Position numbers and translations under genes: made by a program | Shown here: in pieces, positions 24,454 to 33,302 of the stretch | How the letters are laid out: each line of letters opens with the position of its first letter | Numbering within the stretch: the stretch's first letter is position 1 | The notes under the pieces: model-generated | Seen by the model: the letters and a program-made list of their open reading frames with translations, nothing else | Databases searched by the model: none | What the model was told of the DNA's origin: nothing | NCBI RefSeq assembly: GCF_000948975.2 | Contig: NZ_CP059736.1 | Coordinates: forward strand, 248,001-312,000 | Reading direction: 5' to 3' | Source of the DNA: Thalassomonas actiniarum | GTDB taxonomy: Bacteria; Pseudomonadota; Gammaproteobacteria; Enterobacterales; Alteromonadaceae | DNA: 64,000 nucleotides

Positions 24454-26871
24454 TTATTCATGGCTTACCCAACTATTAGCAATAGTTTTTTCGTCGGAGT
24501 TATCCTGGGAGTTAGCATCAGTATCCCACCAATCCTGGCTATCAACCCACAGATAGCCGTCGACCCACAAATAGCCGTCGGCCCACAAATAGCCATCGGC
24601 CCACAAATAGCCGTCGGCCCACAAATAGCCATCGGCCCACAAATAGCCGTCGGCCCACAGATAGCCAGCGGCCCACGGGGAGTCGTTATTGTATAGCCCA
24701 TTCCATTGCAGGCCTTCTGCGCCCAAAATATAATAATCGCCGCTATCGGGGTCCTGACGTGCCGGGCCGCCATAGTGCTGCTGGCCATCAATATCTGACG
24801 CGATATCCAGGTTATTGTTAACACATCCCATTTGCTGATCAGCCAGGGCGCTCATGGCATCAACCTGACCAGCCCCTTGCTGGAAAAGGCTAAAAGCCAG
24901 TTCGCCATTATTTTTTGTAGCAATTCTTGCCGAGTGCATCAGGCGGCATTTGATATCATCCGGGGAAAGATCGGGATCTTTTTGTAACATCAAGGCTACT
25001 ATACCCGAGGTGATCGCGGTGGACTGGGAGGAGCCGGACAACAGGAAATACTCTTCGGTATCGTCGTACATGGAATATTTGCGGGCGATCAAAGAAGTTG
25101 CTTTAATCAATCCCTGGATATGACCGCCGGGTGCCACCAGATCCGGCTTAACAAACCCCTCAACAGTGGGGCCTGTACTGGAAAAGGTGGTGACAAAGTC
25201 ATCATTGATTTCGTTCGGGGTATAATTGTCCGAGACCGCCCCGGCGGTAATAATATAAGGGGTATTTCCCGGTACGCCTATGGTCATGGCCTCAGGTCCC
25301 CTATTGCCTGCTGCGGCCACAACCGTGATACCGGCTTGCCAGGCGCGCATGACCGCTTGATTAATGGGATCATCCCAATAATAGGAGCTGGGAGCAGTGC
25401 TAAAAGATAAATTTAATACTTTGATATTAAAGGCTTCGCGGTTTTCAATCACATATTCAATGGCGGTAAGAATATCGGTATAGGAAGCTACACCATGTCT
25501 ATTAAATGCTTTCACTATTACCAGGTTGGCATCCGGCGCTATGCTGTTATATCCACTGGTGACTTCTCCCGAAGTGTTATAAGTACGGGCATTGTTGGCG
25601 ATAATACTGGTTATATGGCTTCCATGACCATTTTTATCAGTAATTACATCTCGTTGTTTTCTGCTTAATACGTTGTAAACATTTAATATTTTATCGTTAC
25701 CCAAGGTATCTTTCTCAATATTTTGAAAACTCTCGACCCCGGTATCAATCACGGCTACCGTGACGCCCTGGCCGGTAAATCCTTGCAAATGAGCTTGATC
25801 GGCATTAACTATTGACGGGAAGAAGGTGTTTCTGTTTTTTCCCTGCACCGGGGTGGCATTGGTGGTGGTTAAGGATTGTTGTGTGCCGTCGGCAAAAAGC
25901 AGCAATACGCTATAATCACCATCCGCAACTGATGCCAGCTCGCCAAAGTCCATCTCAACTTCAATCTTGTCGTCTTTTTCTATACTGAGGTATTCCTCCG
26001 CAATGATATGTGCCGAACCACTATCTACCGGGCTTTCCAGGATATTTTCACCGTTAATGATGAGGTTCTCCACCGGGCCATTTTCTTGCGGCCAGTCAAT
26101 AAGTACCTGGCTGACAAAAAGCTCTTTGTGGGCCAGGTTTAGGGTTTTCCACTTCAAACCATGATCAGAGATTTTGTAGCGGATGGGGGCGTTGTCTTTT
26201 TCCATGGCATCGGGCACCATAGTGATCAGGGTGCCGTCCTGCATGAGCGCACTAAAGCTATAGTCAGATTCGATCACGCTGGAGATTTGTTCAAATTTTA
26301 ACTTGATCGTAAGTTTTTCATCGTTGGCAATATTTATGGGTATATCTGCTGGTACGGTCAAGGTGTATGAGCAGCCGGAAATATTTTGTGGCTCCAGCTT
26401 TGTACCATTGATATTTATGCCTGTTAACAAACCGTTAGCGACCGGCCAGGTTAGTGTTAGTTGTTTAAGCTGATGATTAATGTCAGTCTGATTTTTTATT
26501 TGCCAGGTAAGAAAATTTTTATCGAGTTTAAATTTAAGGGCTTTACTGGCACCCCAGCCAAGGGGATTGCTTCCTACTTTAACCCGGGTATCTTTGAATA
26601 GATGCAGGCCGGGATAGTTATCGGTAATAGTCCTGGCCTGACTAAGTGTCAGCTGGGCGGAAATAGCATTTATTATATTAAACTCTTGAGATAACTTGCC
26701 GCCGGAGTCTTTTATGGCAGCAAGCAATTGCGCTCTTTCCCCTCCCTGAAGGATATAGGTATCATATTGTGCCTTAGGTGGGTTGTGAATAAACATCAAG
26801 ACAAGCAGTAACAAGCAAAGTAACGAGGATATTCCCCCAATTGTTAATAGGAACCCATTAACTTTCTTCAT
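24454..26871 (-). CDS. S8 subtilisin-family serine protease with GYLWAD tandem-repeat tail
   Basis: 805 residues. N-terminal membrane/signal helix (about 7-28), then an I9-like pro-region (YDTYILQGGERAQLLAAIKD). Two internal repeats follow in about residues 110-345 (LKWKTLNLAHKELFV and similar Ig-like strands). The catalytic triad is visible: Asp in VAVIDTGVES (about 375), His in NGHGSHITSI (about 416) and Ser in LSGSSQSTAITSG (about 612). The C-terminal ~60 residues are seven copies of the heptad GYLWADx, preceded by LQWNGLYNNDSPW and followed by SQDWWDTD. It is probably an exported or membrane-anchored protease; the Trp-rich tail is a likely binding or secretion element. Confidence 0.9.
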   Translation of the reverse strand: MKKVNGFLLTIGGISSLLCLLLLVLMFIHNPPKAQYDTYILQGGERAQLLAAIKDSGGKLSQEFNIINAISAQLTLSQARTITDNYPGLHLFKDTRVKVGSNPLGWGASKALKFKLDKNFLTWQIKNQTDINHQLKQLTLTWPVANGLLTGININGTKLEPQNISGCSYTLTVPADIPINIANDEKLTIKLKFEQISSVIESDYSFSALMQDGTLITMVPDAMEKDNAPIRYKISDHGLKWKTLNLAHKELFVSQVLIDWPQENGPVENLIINGENILESPVDSGSAHIIAEEYLSIEKDDKIEVEMDFGELASVADGDYSVLLLFADGTQQSLTTTNATPVQGKNRNTFFPSIVNADQAHLQGFTGQGVTVAVIDTGVESFQNIEKDTLGNDKILNVYNVLSRKQRDVITDKNGHGSHITSIIANNARTYNTSGEVTSGYNSIAPDANLVIVKAFNRHGVASYTDILTAIEYVIENREAFNIKVLNLSFSTAPSSYYWDDPINQAVMRAWQAGITVVAAAGNRGPEAMTIGVPGNTPYIITAGAVSDNYTPNEINDDFVTTFSSTGPTVEGFVKPDLVAPGGHIQGLIKATSLIARKYSMYDDTEEYFLLSGSSQSTAITSGIVALMLQKDPDLSPDDIKCRLMHSARIATKNNGELAFSLFQQGAGQVDAMSALADQQMGCVNNNLDIASDIDGQQHYGGPARQDPDSGDYYILGAEGLQWNGLYNNDSPWAAGYLWADGYLWADGYLWADGYLWADGYLWADGYLWVDGYLWVDSQDWWDTDANSQDNSDEKTIANSWVSHE
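24531..24681. repeat. 21-bp tandem repeat encoding GYLWAD heptads
   Basis: About seven copies of a 21-bp unit (plus-strand CCACAAATAGCCGTCGG is the common core) with third-position changes only in most units. They encode WADGYLW heptads at the protease C-terminus. Near-identical units allow slippage and length variation. Confidence 0.85.
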
Positions 26872-27587
26872 AAAAAATATTCCTTATATTGTCTGTGTAT
26901 CAGGAAAAGCAATAAACAAACCAAAAAGAGGAATTCTTGTATGGCTTTGATTTATAATGAATTACTGCAATATGTCAGATAGTTCATTTTTTTCACAATG
27001 AAAATTTTAAAAAGATAATGTTCAGAATGGAAAAATTCGGCGAATGCTGCTGAAATTTTTGATGTAAATGGCGCTGACAGCCTTTTTTGACCACAGCTCA
27101 GGATGCTCACTTCTTTTTGCCCGATACAATGCTGTTTGTTTTCCGAAAATTTAAAAAGGTAAGCAACGGCATTCGAGAATAGTTGGAGCGCTGAGGTTAA
27201 GGAAACGATGGAATATGAGCTCGTGCCTTGTTGGCAATAAACGTAACTATAATGCCATCATTTTGATATTTATTGCTAATTTTGATAACTTTTCTGGGCT
27301 GTTAACGGATACAAGTACAAGACCGCACTTAATATGAATGCGCAGCTTCTATAATATCTTTCAGTTAGTTTTAGATGCTTAAAATGATGATAACGTTAAC
27401 ATTAAGGAAAAGCTCAGCGAGATATTTCTAAATTATAGAAAAGTGTTTTATAACAGTAACCGTTAACAGGGTTATTTGAATAATCAATCAGCCGGTGCTT
27501 ATGATTAAACCAGCTTTGTGCATCAAGAAAACGTTCAGGTTAACCTGCTCGACTCAATAAATTTTATTTATCATTTACTGGAGCTGT
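26872..27587. other. intergenic region between S8 protease and AraC regulator
   Basis: 716 bp, AT-rich, with promoters of both divergent genes expected here. I found no frame with a ribosome site and no RNA gene. Confidence 0.35.
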
Positions 27588-28475
27588 ATGTCTATGATGA
27601 TTACATCATCTGAAGATGAAATTAATCAATTTAAATTCCAGCCCGGACAGAATTTTATTATTGATGATATAAACCACTCTCTCACTGGCGTATTCCTGCA
27701 ACCCCACCGGCACCATTTTTATGAGCTTGTGTGGATTTTTGAAGGCAGTGGTTTTCACTTTATCGATTGTCAAAAGTATTCATTACAGCCTGGGCGTGTT
27801 TATGTGATAAAGCCCGGTCAAATTCATCAATGGCAAAAAACAACATCGCTCAACGCAATGATCATTTTATTTTCTGATGCCTTGCTAGATAGCACATATG
27901 GTGAAATGCTAAGGCAAAATGCCTCCTTATTTTCAATAGACACAGAGCGGCCCTATCTCGAGTTATCCAACCAAGATACTGATAAGTTAAAAACTCTGGC
28001 AAACCTGATGAAAGATGAATATTCGCAAGAAAACAGTGACTGGCATTTTATTCGCCCCCTGTTGAGTGCTTTCCTTTATTATCTGCTTCGTTTGGGGCGA
28101 AAAAACAATGAATTGAGTCATCCCCCTCACAGTAATCAAGCTCAAAACGAGCGGCTTGGCAAATTGCTTGCCTTGATTGATAGCGAATATACCCGGTATA
28201 AGTCGGTAGAGTATTATGCTGACAAACTCAATATTACCAGTAAACGACTAAACGAAATTACTAAAATGAATCTTGGCAAGACTGTTGGACAAATGCTCCA
28301 TGAGAGAACGATATTAGAAGCAAAGCGCTATCTCTCTTTGTCAGAAAACAGCGTTAAGACCATTGCCCATAAATTGGGTTTTGAAGATCCTTCCTATTTT
28401 TCCCGTTTTTTTCAGCGAGAAACCTTGATGTCTCCTAGCGTATTTCGAAAAAGCATCGCTGATATATCAAAGTAA
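27588..28475 (+). CDS. AraC-family transcriptional regulator
   Basis: 295 residues; ATG at 27588 with TGGAG upstream (27594 is also possible). The N-terminal AraC cupin (PHRHHFYELVWIFEGSGFHF, PGRVYVIKPGQIHQW) binds an effector. The C-terminal two-HTH domain (about 190-290) has YADKLNITSKRLNEITK and KTIAHKLGFEDPSYFSRFFQ. It is complete. The alpha/beta hydrolase downstream in the same direction is a possible target. Confidence 0.92.
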   Translation: MSMMITSSEDEINQFKFQPGQNFIIDDINHSLTGVFLQPHRHHFYELVWIFEGSGFHFIDCQKYSLQPGRVYVIKPGQIHQWQKTTSLNAMIILFSDALLDSTYGEMLRQNASLFSIDTERPYLELSNQDTDKLKTLANLMKDEYSQENSDWHFIRPLLSAFLYYLLRLGRKNNELSHPPHSNQAQNERLGKLLALIDSEYTRYKSVEYYADKLNITSKRLNEITKMNLGKTVGQMLHERTILEAKRYLSLSENSVKTIAHKLGFEDPSYFSRFFQRETLMSPSVFRKSIADISK

Positions 28476-28679
28476 TACTTCCGAAAAACACCCGATTTCC
28501 GGCAATTAATCCATTCCTCTCTTTTAAATAAAAACCGACAATAGTCCCTACAACTAAGGTGTATGAGGGAAGCTTTAATGTAACGACATTGAATAATCAA
28601 TATCTGTATGTTCGAAAATATACCATTCAAAGCAGCCCTGATAAGTCATCAGCTTTAGTTGTTTAGATTTAGCCGAAGA
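28476..28679. other. intergenic region
   Basis: About 200 bp, no gene recognised; it ends in the remnant described next. Confidence 0.3.
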
Positions 28680-28773
28680 TGTGTCGCTCAGTGGCCATGA
28701 GTATGACTTTTATCCTTTAAAAAACAGTAATACATATAAAGAAATCGGTGCTCAGTATGTATTTGGAGAATAG
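28646..28773 (+). pseudogene. possible C-terminal remnant of an outer-membrane barrel protein
   Basis: From about 28680 the frame reads DLAEDVSLSGHEYDFYPLKN + SNTYKEIGAQYVFGE and ends with TAG at 28771, overlapping the GTG of the next gene by one base. The last 15 residues look like the final beta strands of a porin-type barrel. No start and no upstream part exist, so it is a fragment. The identification rests on pattern only. Confidence 0.35.
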
Positions 28774-29774
28774 TGAAAGTGAAAATTATTAAAGTATTTA
28801 TTTATATTTTTTGCATTCTAGGAGCGTATAGCGCGAATGCGACAAATAATCATGTTCAGGAGAAAACAGTGCCCTATCAACAGCAAAAAGTGGCCTTTAA
28901 AAGCGGAGAAAATACCCTGCAAGGGATTTTATTCACGCCAAGTCAATCAAATGGAAAAACGGTCACTTTAATAGGGCCGGTGGGATATGTAAAAGAACAA
29001 GCCCCCTTACTTTACGGGCAAAGCCTGGCTGAAAAAGGTTATATCGCCCTGATATATGATCCAAGTTCTCATGGTGAAAGCGAAGGAGAACCACGCCGCA
29101 CTGAAAGCGCAGAGCAGAAAACCCTGGATATCATTGCATCGGTCGACTATTTATCTAGCCTGGATAATGTAGATCAATCTGAAATATACGGGCTGGCGAT
29201 TTGCCAAGGCGTTAACTGGATGATAAAGGCGGTTAATCGCGATGACCGAATTAAAGCCATGTCATTGGTTGCAGGGCATTACCTGGATCCTGAGGTGGCC
29301 GAAATGTATAACGGCAGCAAGGAACGCTTAAAAGAAGTGATTAGCAAAGCTGAGAAAGCCAAAGAAAAATACGCGATCACCGGAGAAGTTGATTACATTC
29401 CTATTGTCGGTTCAATACAACAAGATGCCTTGTTAGCTTCGCCACATGTCTATGATTGGTACATTCCATGGGAAAATAATACCAACGGTTTAGGCGGTAA
29501 ATGGGAAAACCGGATCTCACAGATGAGTTTGTTAGATATCTGGCAAGGTGATGTCGCAAAAGACTTGCTGAAAGTGAACAAACCAATCTTGCTTATACAC
29601 TCTGACAAAGCGGCAAGTGGTCCGAGTGTTCCCAAGCGGTTATTCAGTGTTATTCCGACTTCAGATAAAGCGATGGTTTGGTTTGAAGACCAGTTCCAGA
29701 CGATGTTTTATGACGATAGAGTGCTAATAAAGCGAGCGGTTGGCCATGTCGACAAATGGTTTAAGAAAAAATGA
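28773..29774 (+). CDS. exported alpha/beta hydrolase with Cys at the nucleophile elbow
   Basis: 333 residues, GTG start with GGAG 5-6 nt upstream. Signal peptide VKIIKVFIYIFCILGAYSANA. Alpha/beta fold: oxyanion region LIGPVGYVKEQAP, YDPSSHGESEGEPR, nucleophile elbow GLAICQGVNW, Asp region LLIHSDKAA, His in KRAVGHVDKWF at the end. The elbow has Cys in place of the usual Ser, as in the dienelactone hydrolase/YcjY-like group. It lies 297 bp after the AraC gene, same direction. The substrate is unknown. Confidence 0.8.
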   Translation: MKVKIIKVFIYIFCILGAYSANATNNHVQEKTVPYQQQKVAFKSGENTLQGILFTPSQSNGKTVTLIGPVGYVKEQAPLLYGQSLAEKGYIALIYDPSSHGESEGEPRRTESAEQKTLDIIASVDYLSSLDNVDQSEIYGLAICQGVNWMIKAVNRDDRIKAMSLVAGHYLDPEVAEMYNGSKERLKEVISKAEKAKEKYAITGEVDYIPIVGSIQQDALLASPHVYDWYIPWENNTNGLGGKWENRISQMSLLDIWQGDVAKDLLKVNKPILLIHSDKAASGPSVPKRLFSVIPTSDKAMVWFEDQFQTMFYDDRVLIKRAVGHVDKWFKKK

Positions 29775-29891
29775 TATTTATATAAAAACACAGCATTACG
29801 GCATGTTTTAGTGTCCTGAAGGATCATTTAAGCGCACAGCCAAGAGCGTCAGGTTTTGTTTTTTCATTTTCAGGCTTTACAAAAAACCTGA

Positions 29892-30303
29892 AGTGTAAAA
29901 ACAAGATCTGACTTTGTTATCCGCTTTAGTTGGTTGTTTCATCTTTGACCATCCTGTTTTTCGCTGGTCTGAATTACGCTCTTATTTTAAAGGTGATCCC
30001 AAAAATGTGCTTACCGCCTTGTTAAAAACCTTCAAATATAAATACCGCAATATAGATGACCTTGAGGAATTTGTTTAGACACCTGTACGTATGTGAAATA
30101 TTACCGCCAGGCATCAACTGGCGAATCGTAATAAGGTTGGCAATAAGGAATATTATGATTATTTGAATTACCAAGGTGAGGCTATTGAGCGTTATGCGTA
30201 TTAGTCTTACATCCTCCTGCCTGGGATAAACGGCCAGGCTATGGGACCGGTAAAGGGAGTTTTTGACTTGGCATTTTTCAAAAAGAAGCGAGTGTAAAAA
30301 CAA
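29892..30303. repeat. 13-bp direct repeats flanking the pseudogene at 29.9 kb
   Basis: AGTGTAAAAACAA occurs at 29892-29904 and 30291-30303, just outside the broken gene. The pair could mark a duplication or insertion event, or may be REP-like sequence, since CAAGATCTGAC follows the left copy. Confidence 0.45.
29905..30204 (+). pseudogene. decayed copy of the hypothetical gene at 1650-2129
   Basis: Translation aligns with the C-terminal ~95 residues of that protein: FIFDHPVFRWSELRSYFKGDP against FIFDYPVFRWSELRFYFQGDP, and ITARHQLANRNKVG against VTVRHQLARRAKVG, down to DYLNYQ and the stop. Two Trp codons have become stops (TAG after EEFV, TGA after PVRM), and the N-terminal third is missing. 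Divergence is fairly high, so it is not a recent duplicate. Confidence 0.75.
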
Positions 30304-30487
30304 AACCGGACCGGTTAATCAGCGCTATATCTCCGTTCATTTGTTGTTTTAGCGCAAAAAACTAGCAAACACATCTAAAAACTTGTCACAAGTGTCAAAA
30401 AAGTCCGGTTTTGCTCTTCCACTTTGCAATCCCTGTGCTAAAATCCGCGCCTTTTTTCCCAACCATAGTCAAACAAGGAGGATTTTG
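30205..30487. promoter_or_regulatory. intergenic upstream of the duplicated secreted protein
   Basis: About 280 bp without a gene. CTTTGCAATCCCTGTGCTAAAAT just before the leader has a plausible -10 (GCTAAAAT), and AAGGAGG is the ribosome site of the next gene. Confidence 0.35.
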
Positions 30488-31273
30488 ATGAAATCATTTT
30501 CAAAGACTATTATCGCTGTGGCACTTGCTGTTCCATTCTTTTCTACACAGGCAAAGGCCGACACATTTAACGTGCCTGTATTTAGCCAATGTGAAGCGAG
30601 CACCTTAAGGAGCAACACTGAAAACCATGATGTATTTCAGCTGCGTTCTGAGTTTTTTTACGAGATTGAAGACGAGCGCGAGTATGCCATTACCGCCGTA
30701 AGGGCCTGGGCTAAACAATTTCACAACAGAGATTCTGATTGCATGCAAAAGCAAGTAGCAATCAAGCTTGAAGATGTGCAATGCGACACCCGCATTAACG
30801 GCGCACCTGTATGTGCCATTGAAAGCGACAGCGGCGATTTTATTGTCGCGAAAGACTACGTAGATTCCACCAATGTGGTAGCGGTAGCCCATGACAACCA
30901 AAGCTGGCCAGCTATTTCTGGCAGCAACGACAGTGATGAATTGTATATGCCAAATCCTGAGCAGTGTTATTCTGACTTGCTCGGCACAGGCGGCGATTCT
31001 CAAGCTTATTACATTGATGCTTATAACTACCGTTACTTTGGCGATTACCGCTTTTTGATGGCTAGAACGGCAAGGGATCTGGTACAAAACTTAAGTGCAA
31101 AAAATGCCTCTTGCAGTTACCGGGCACAAGACGTTGTAGCATCAGATATGAACTGCAACATCACCGGCAATGGTACCCGTTACTGTACGCTAAGCAACAC
31201 TAATGCGGGTTACTTTGTGTTTGTCAGTGATGACAATCATGGTATGCATTTGATTTTTAATCGCTTGGATTAA
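30488..31273 (+). CDS. secreted protein of two related halves, unknown function
   Basis: 261 residues from the ATG at 30488 (AAGGAGG 7 nt upstream; the longer frame from 30383 is spurious). Signal peptide MKSFSKTIIAVALAVPFFSTQAKA. Two repeats of about 110 residues follow: CEASTLRSNTENHDVFQLR... VQCDTRINGAPVCAIESDSG and CYSDLLGTGGDSQAYYIDAY... MNCNITGNGTRYCTLSNTNAG. Both end in a C-x-I/T-x-x-G-x...C pattern then a hydrophobic strand, so the gene arose by internal duplication. Several Cys suggest disulfides. I do not recognise the family. Confidence 0.75.
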   Translation: MKSFSKTIIAVALAVPFFSTQAKADTFNVPVFSQCEASTLRSNTENHDVFQLRSEFFYEIEDEREYAITAVRAWAKQFHNRDSDCMQKQVAIKLEDVQCDTRINGAPVCAIESDSGDFIVAKDYVDSTNVVAVAHDNQSWPAISGSNDSDELYMPNPEQCYSDLLGTGGDSQAYYIDAYNYRYFGDYRFLMARTARDLVQNLSAKNASCSYRAQDVVASDMNCNITGNGTRYCTLSNTNAGYFVFVSDDNHGMHLIFNRLD

Positions 31274-31365
31274 GTTAGGGATCACCCTTAAAATTGGGGC
31301 GGGAGTTTTTGGTTTTATCGGCGTGAAAGCCTTATGGCAAAGGTTTCGCCCTAAAGCATAGCGTT

Positions 31366-31428
31366 GGGATCAGATCTTGCCTTTTGTCTTTTTCTTACCT
31401 TTGAGAAAACAAGATCTGGCCCCGTTTA
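31366..31428. repeat. REP-like hairpin, CAGATCTTG / CAAGATCTG
   Basis: GGGATCAGATCTTGCC and AACAAGATCTGGCCCC are inverted, with perfect 9-bp inner arms and a spacer of about 25 nt, between convergent genes. Related words at 16930 and 17991 make it a dispersed element; it may also terminate both genes. Confidence 0.5.
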
Positions 31429-31440
31429 TTGTTTCGACAA

Positions 31441-32706
31441 TTACCAGTTAAGCACTTCGGTGCCTTTTCCCAGGCACTGCCTTACTTCCATGAGCACAGG
31501 GTGATTGGCATTCTTGAGTGGCTGATCGCCGACCTTGAACTGCAGCTCCAGATCAGGCTCGAAGGCGAGCACTATGGATGAGCCGCCATAGCCAAAGTGG
31601 CCCATGTATTGACCTTTCTCAAGGGTAGCGCCGTTGTCTACCGCATTCACAATACTGCCAACGCCCCAGAAACCAATGGCGATCATCGCCACCAGGCCAA
31701 GGTTTTCTGTTTTAATGACCCAGACATAACGCTGGTGCTTACCGAGTTTCTTGTACCAGCCAACTTTGTCGCTGTCGCCCGGCAGGCTTGGCGCATAGTG
31801 ATCCTTCGGATTGTAGTCGTCGAAGTCGTAATTATAAGAGCCTTGATATAATCCCTGGTCAATCACTGTGCCTGACACCGGCGCATGAAAGTGGTGATAG
31901 TCGGTAAACCAAAGCAGAATATCAAGCAGCGCACCGCCAAGGAAATGCCGGCCATAACCGGGTATAGCTTCCAATAAATCAAATCGGTCCCCTGACTTGC
32001 CCGGCAAGAGATAGCCGTTGTCCGGTGCTAGTTCGGCGTTGTCGTGTGCCCTGCCACGGGTAAGGTAAAAAGCACCGCCATCGCAGGGGGCGACAATCAC
32101 ATCGCCTGTAGGCCGGGCACAGCAAAGAGGCCTTTGCCCCGGTTTCAGGTTACGCAGGAAAAACTGATTGAAAGACAGGAAACCCCCCGTGGGGCTACCC
32201 GGATCTGGCTGCTCATAATTGTCGATATTAAATGGGTGCGCTTCTGTGCCCTTATACTTGATCCATTCGCTCAGCGTTGTTGTTGTTGACGAAGTACTGT
32301 TGATCCAATCGCCATGGAAATTAAGGAACTGGCGGAACCAGGGCTTGAAATATTTGTCGTTGGCCAAGATCAAGCCGGATTGGGTATTTACCAGGTAGTC
32401 CCAGTATTCGATATATTGTCCGGGGTTGGCCGGTGTTGGCGTGTAGGTTAACCATTGCAAAAAGAAATGCTTTAGCGTGTATTCTGGTTCCCGGTATAGA
32501 TATGGCTGCCAGTAAGAGGCTACTTGCTCCCGCTCCGGTATATTTCTTTCTGCATATACCTCGGCCAGCGCGCCAATATACGAGGCTTTATTAGCGGGGT
32601 TCTGGTTGAATACCTCCTCTAATTGCTCGATATGTTGCTCGGCGGCAGCAACTTTTGTGCTCCATTCTACGGGCGTGGGCAGTGTGATGGGAGTTATTTC
32701 ACTCAT
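31441..32706 (-). CDS. phosphatidylserine decarboxylase-family protein (pyruvoyl enzyme, PsiD-like layout)
   Basis: 421 residues, AAGGA 8-9 nt upstream of the ATG. The N-terminal ~130 residues resemble the extra domain of PSD-related decarboxylases. Then come FLSFNQFFLRNLKPGQRPL, the signature DYHHFHAPVSGTV and FGYGGSSIVLAFEPDLELQF. The GSS here (about 375) matches the LGST self-cleavage site that creates the pyruvoyl group, so the protein should process into two chains. The soluble PsiD-like branch includes aromatic amino-acid decarboxylases, so the substrate may not be a phospholipid. It is not next to lipid genes. Confidence 0.85.
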   Translation of the reverse strand: MSEITPITLPTPVEWSTKVAAAEQHIEQLEEVFNQNPANKASYIGALAEVYAERNIPEREQVASYWQPYLYREPEYTLKHFFLQWLTYTPTPANPGQYIEYWDYLVNTQSGLILANDKYFKPWFRQFLNFHGDWINSTSSTTTTLSEWIKYKGTEAHPFNIDNYEQPDPGSPTGGFLSFNQFFLRNLKPGQRPLCCARPTGDVIVAPCDGGAFYLTRGRAHDNAELAPDNGYLLPGKSGDRFDLLEAIPGYGRHFLGGALLDILLWFTDYHHFHAPVSGTVIDQGLYQGSYNYDFDDYNPKDHYAPSLPGDSDKVGWYKKLGKHQRYVWVIKTENLGLVAMIAIGFWGVGSIVNAVDNGATLEKGQYMGHFGYGGSSIVLAFEPDLELQFKVGDQPLKNANHPVLMEVRQCLGKGTEVLNW

Positions 32707-32890
32707 GGTGGTTTGTCCTTAGCTGTAAGTTAAAATTATGCTTTGGTCAGCGACATTGATACTGCTCTAAAAGCTTTTCCTTTTAACGCATATCCATTTA
32801 TGTGTTTATACCTTCATGTATAACAACTTATTTATAGGACAGATTTGATCTGACTGTAGTGGGTAAACTCAAAATCAACTTATTGTTAGG
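32707..32890. promoter_or_regulatory. intergenic upstream of the decarboxylase gene
   Basis: 184 bp with no ORF. AT-rich; no clear regulatory element seen. Confidence 0.3.
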
Positions 32891-33115
32891 TTATTTTTGC
32901 TGTTGAGATCTGGCACTGAGTATTTTTTCTATTTCCTCTCTTGCCTCTTTAATATAGGTAAAATGGTCGTGTTGGTATTGCACCAGCTTCCTGTAAGTTT
33001 TGCCAGATAATAGATAAAAAACGACAGGCATCATAAAGATGTTAATAAGATAGGTGAGATAATCTGGTTCATCTTCGCCTCTTTTGTTATTGGTTTTTTG
33101 GAGAGTGTTCGACAT
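32891..33115 (-). CDS. small membrane protein, unknown
   Basis: 74 residues. Hydrophilic start, one membrane helix (about 19-38, YLTYLINIFMMPVVFYLLSG), then a charged helix KLVQYQHDHFTYIKEAREE typical of a coiled coil. GAGGAG lies about 12 nt upstream. Its start overlaps by one base the end of another short open frame (33115-33192). Nothing recognised; it has the size and form of an accessory or holin-like small membrane protein, without further evidence. Confidence 0.5.
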   Translation of the reverse strand: MSNTLQKTNNKRGEDEPDYLTYLINIFMMPVVFYLLSGKTYRKLVQYQHDHFTYIKEAREEIEKILSARSQQQK

Positions 33116-33192
33116 TATTTTGCCAGCTCCTCATCTATACCAACTTCCGGGGAGTTTGTTGTGCCCGAGAGAGCACTACCAGTAAAGCTCAT
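33115..33192 (-). CDS. possible mini-ORF upstream of the small membrane protein
   Basis: A 25-residue frame (MSFTGSALSGTTNSPEVGID then EELAK) whose TAA shares a base with the ATG of the next gene, the signature of translational coupling. The frame stays open and protein-like upstream to 33258 (TQLTDAIGVS before the Met) but has no start codon there, so it may be the tail of a truncated gene. Confidence 0.25.
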   Translation of the reverse strand: MSFTGSALSGTTNSPEVGIDEELAK

Positions 33193-33302
33193 AGAAACAC
33201 CGATAGCATCTGTAAGTTGCGTTACAGTGGAGTGTAAAGTACATATGGAGGTTAACTGCTAGCTTCTGTATGACAAAAATAGTTGATTGATAAGAGGTAT
33301 AG

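Noticed and set aside
24531-24681. 21-bp repeat array, considered as CRISPR
   Set aside because: It codes for GYLWAD heptads in the protease reading frame and has no spacers.
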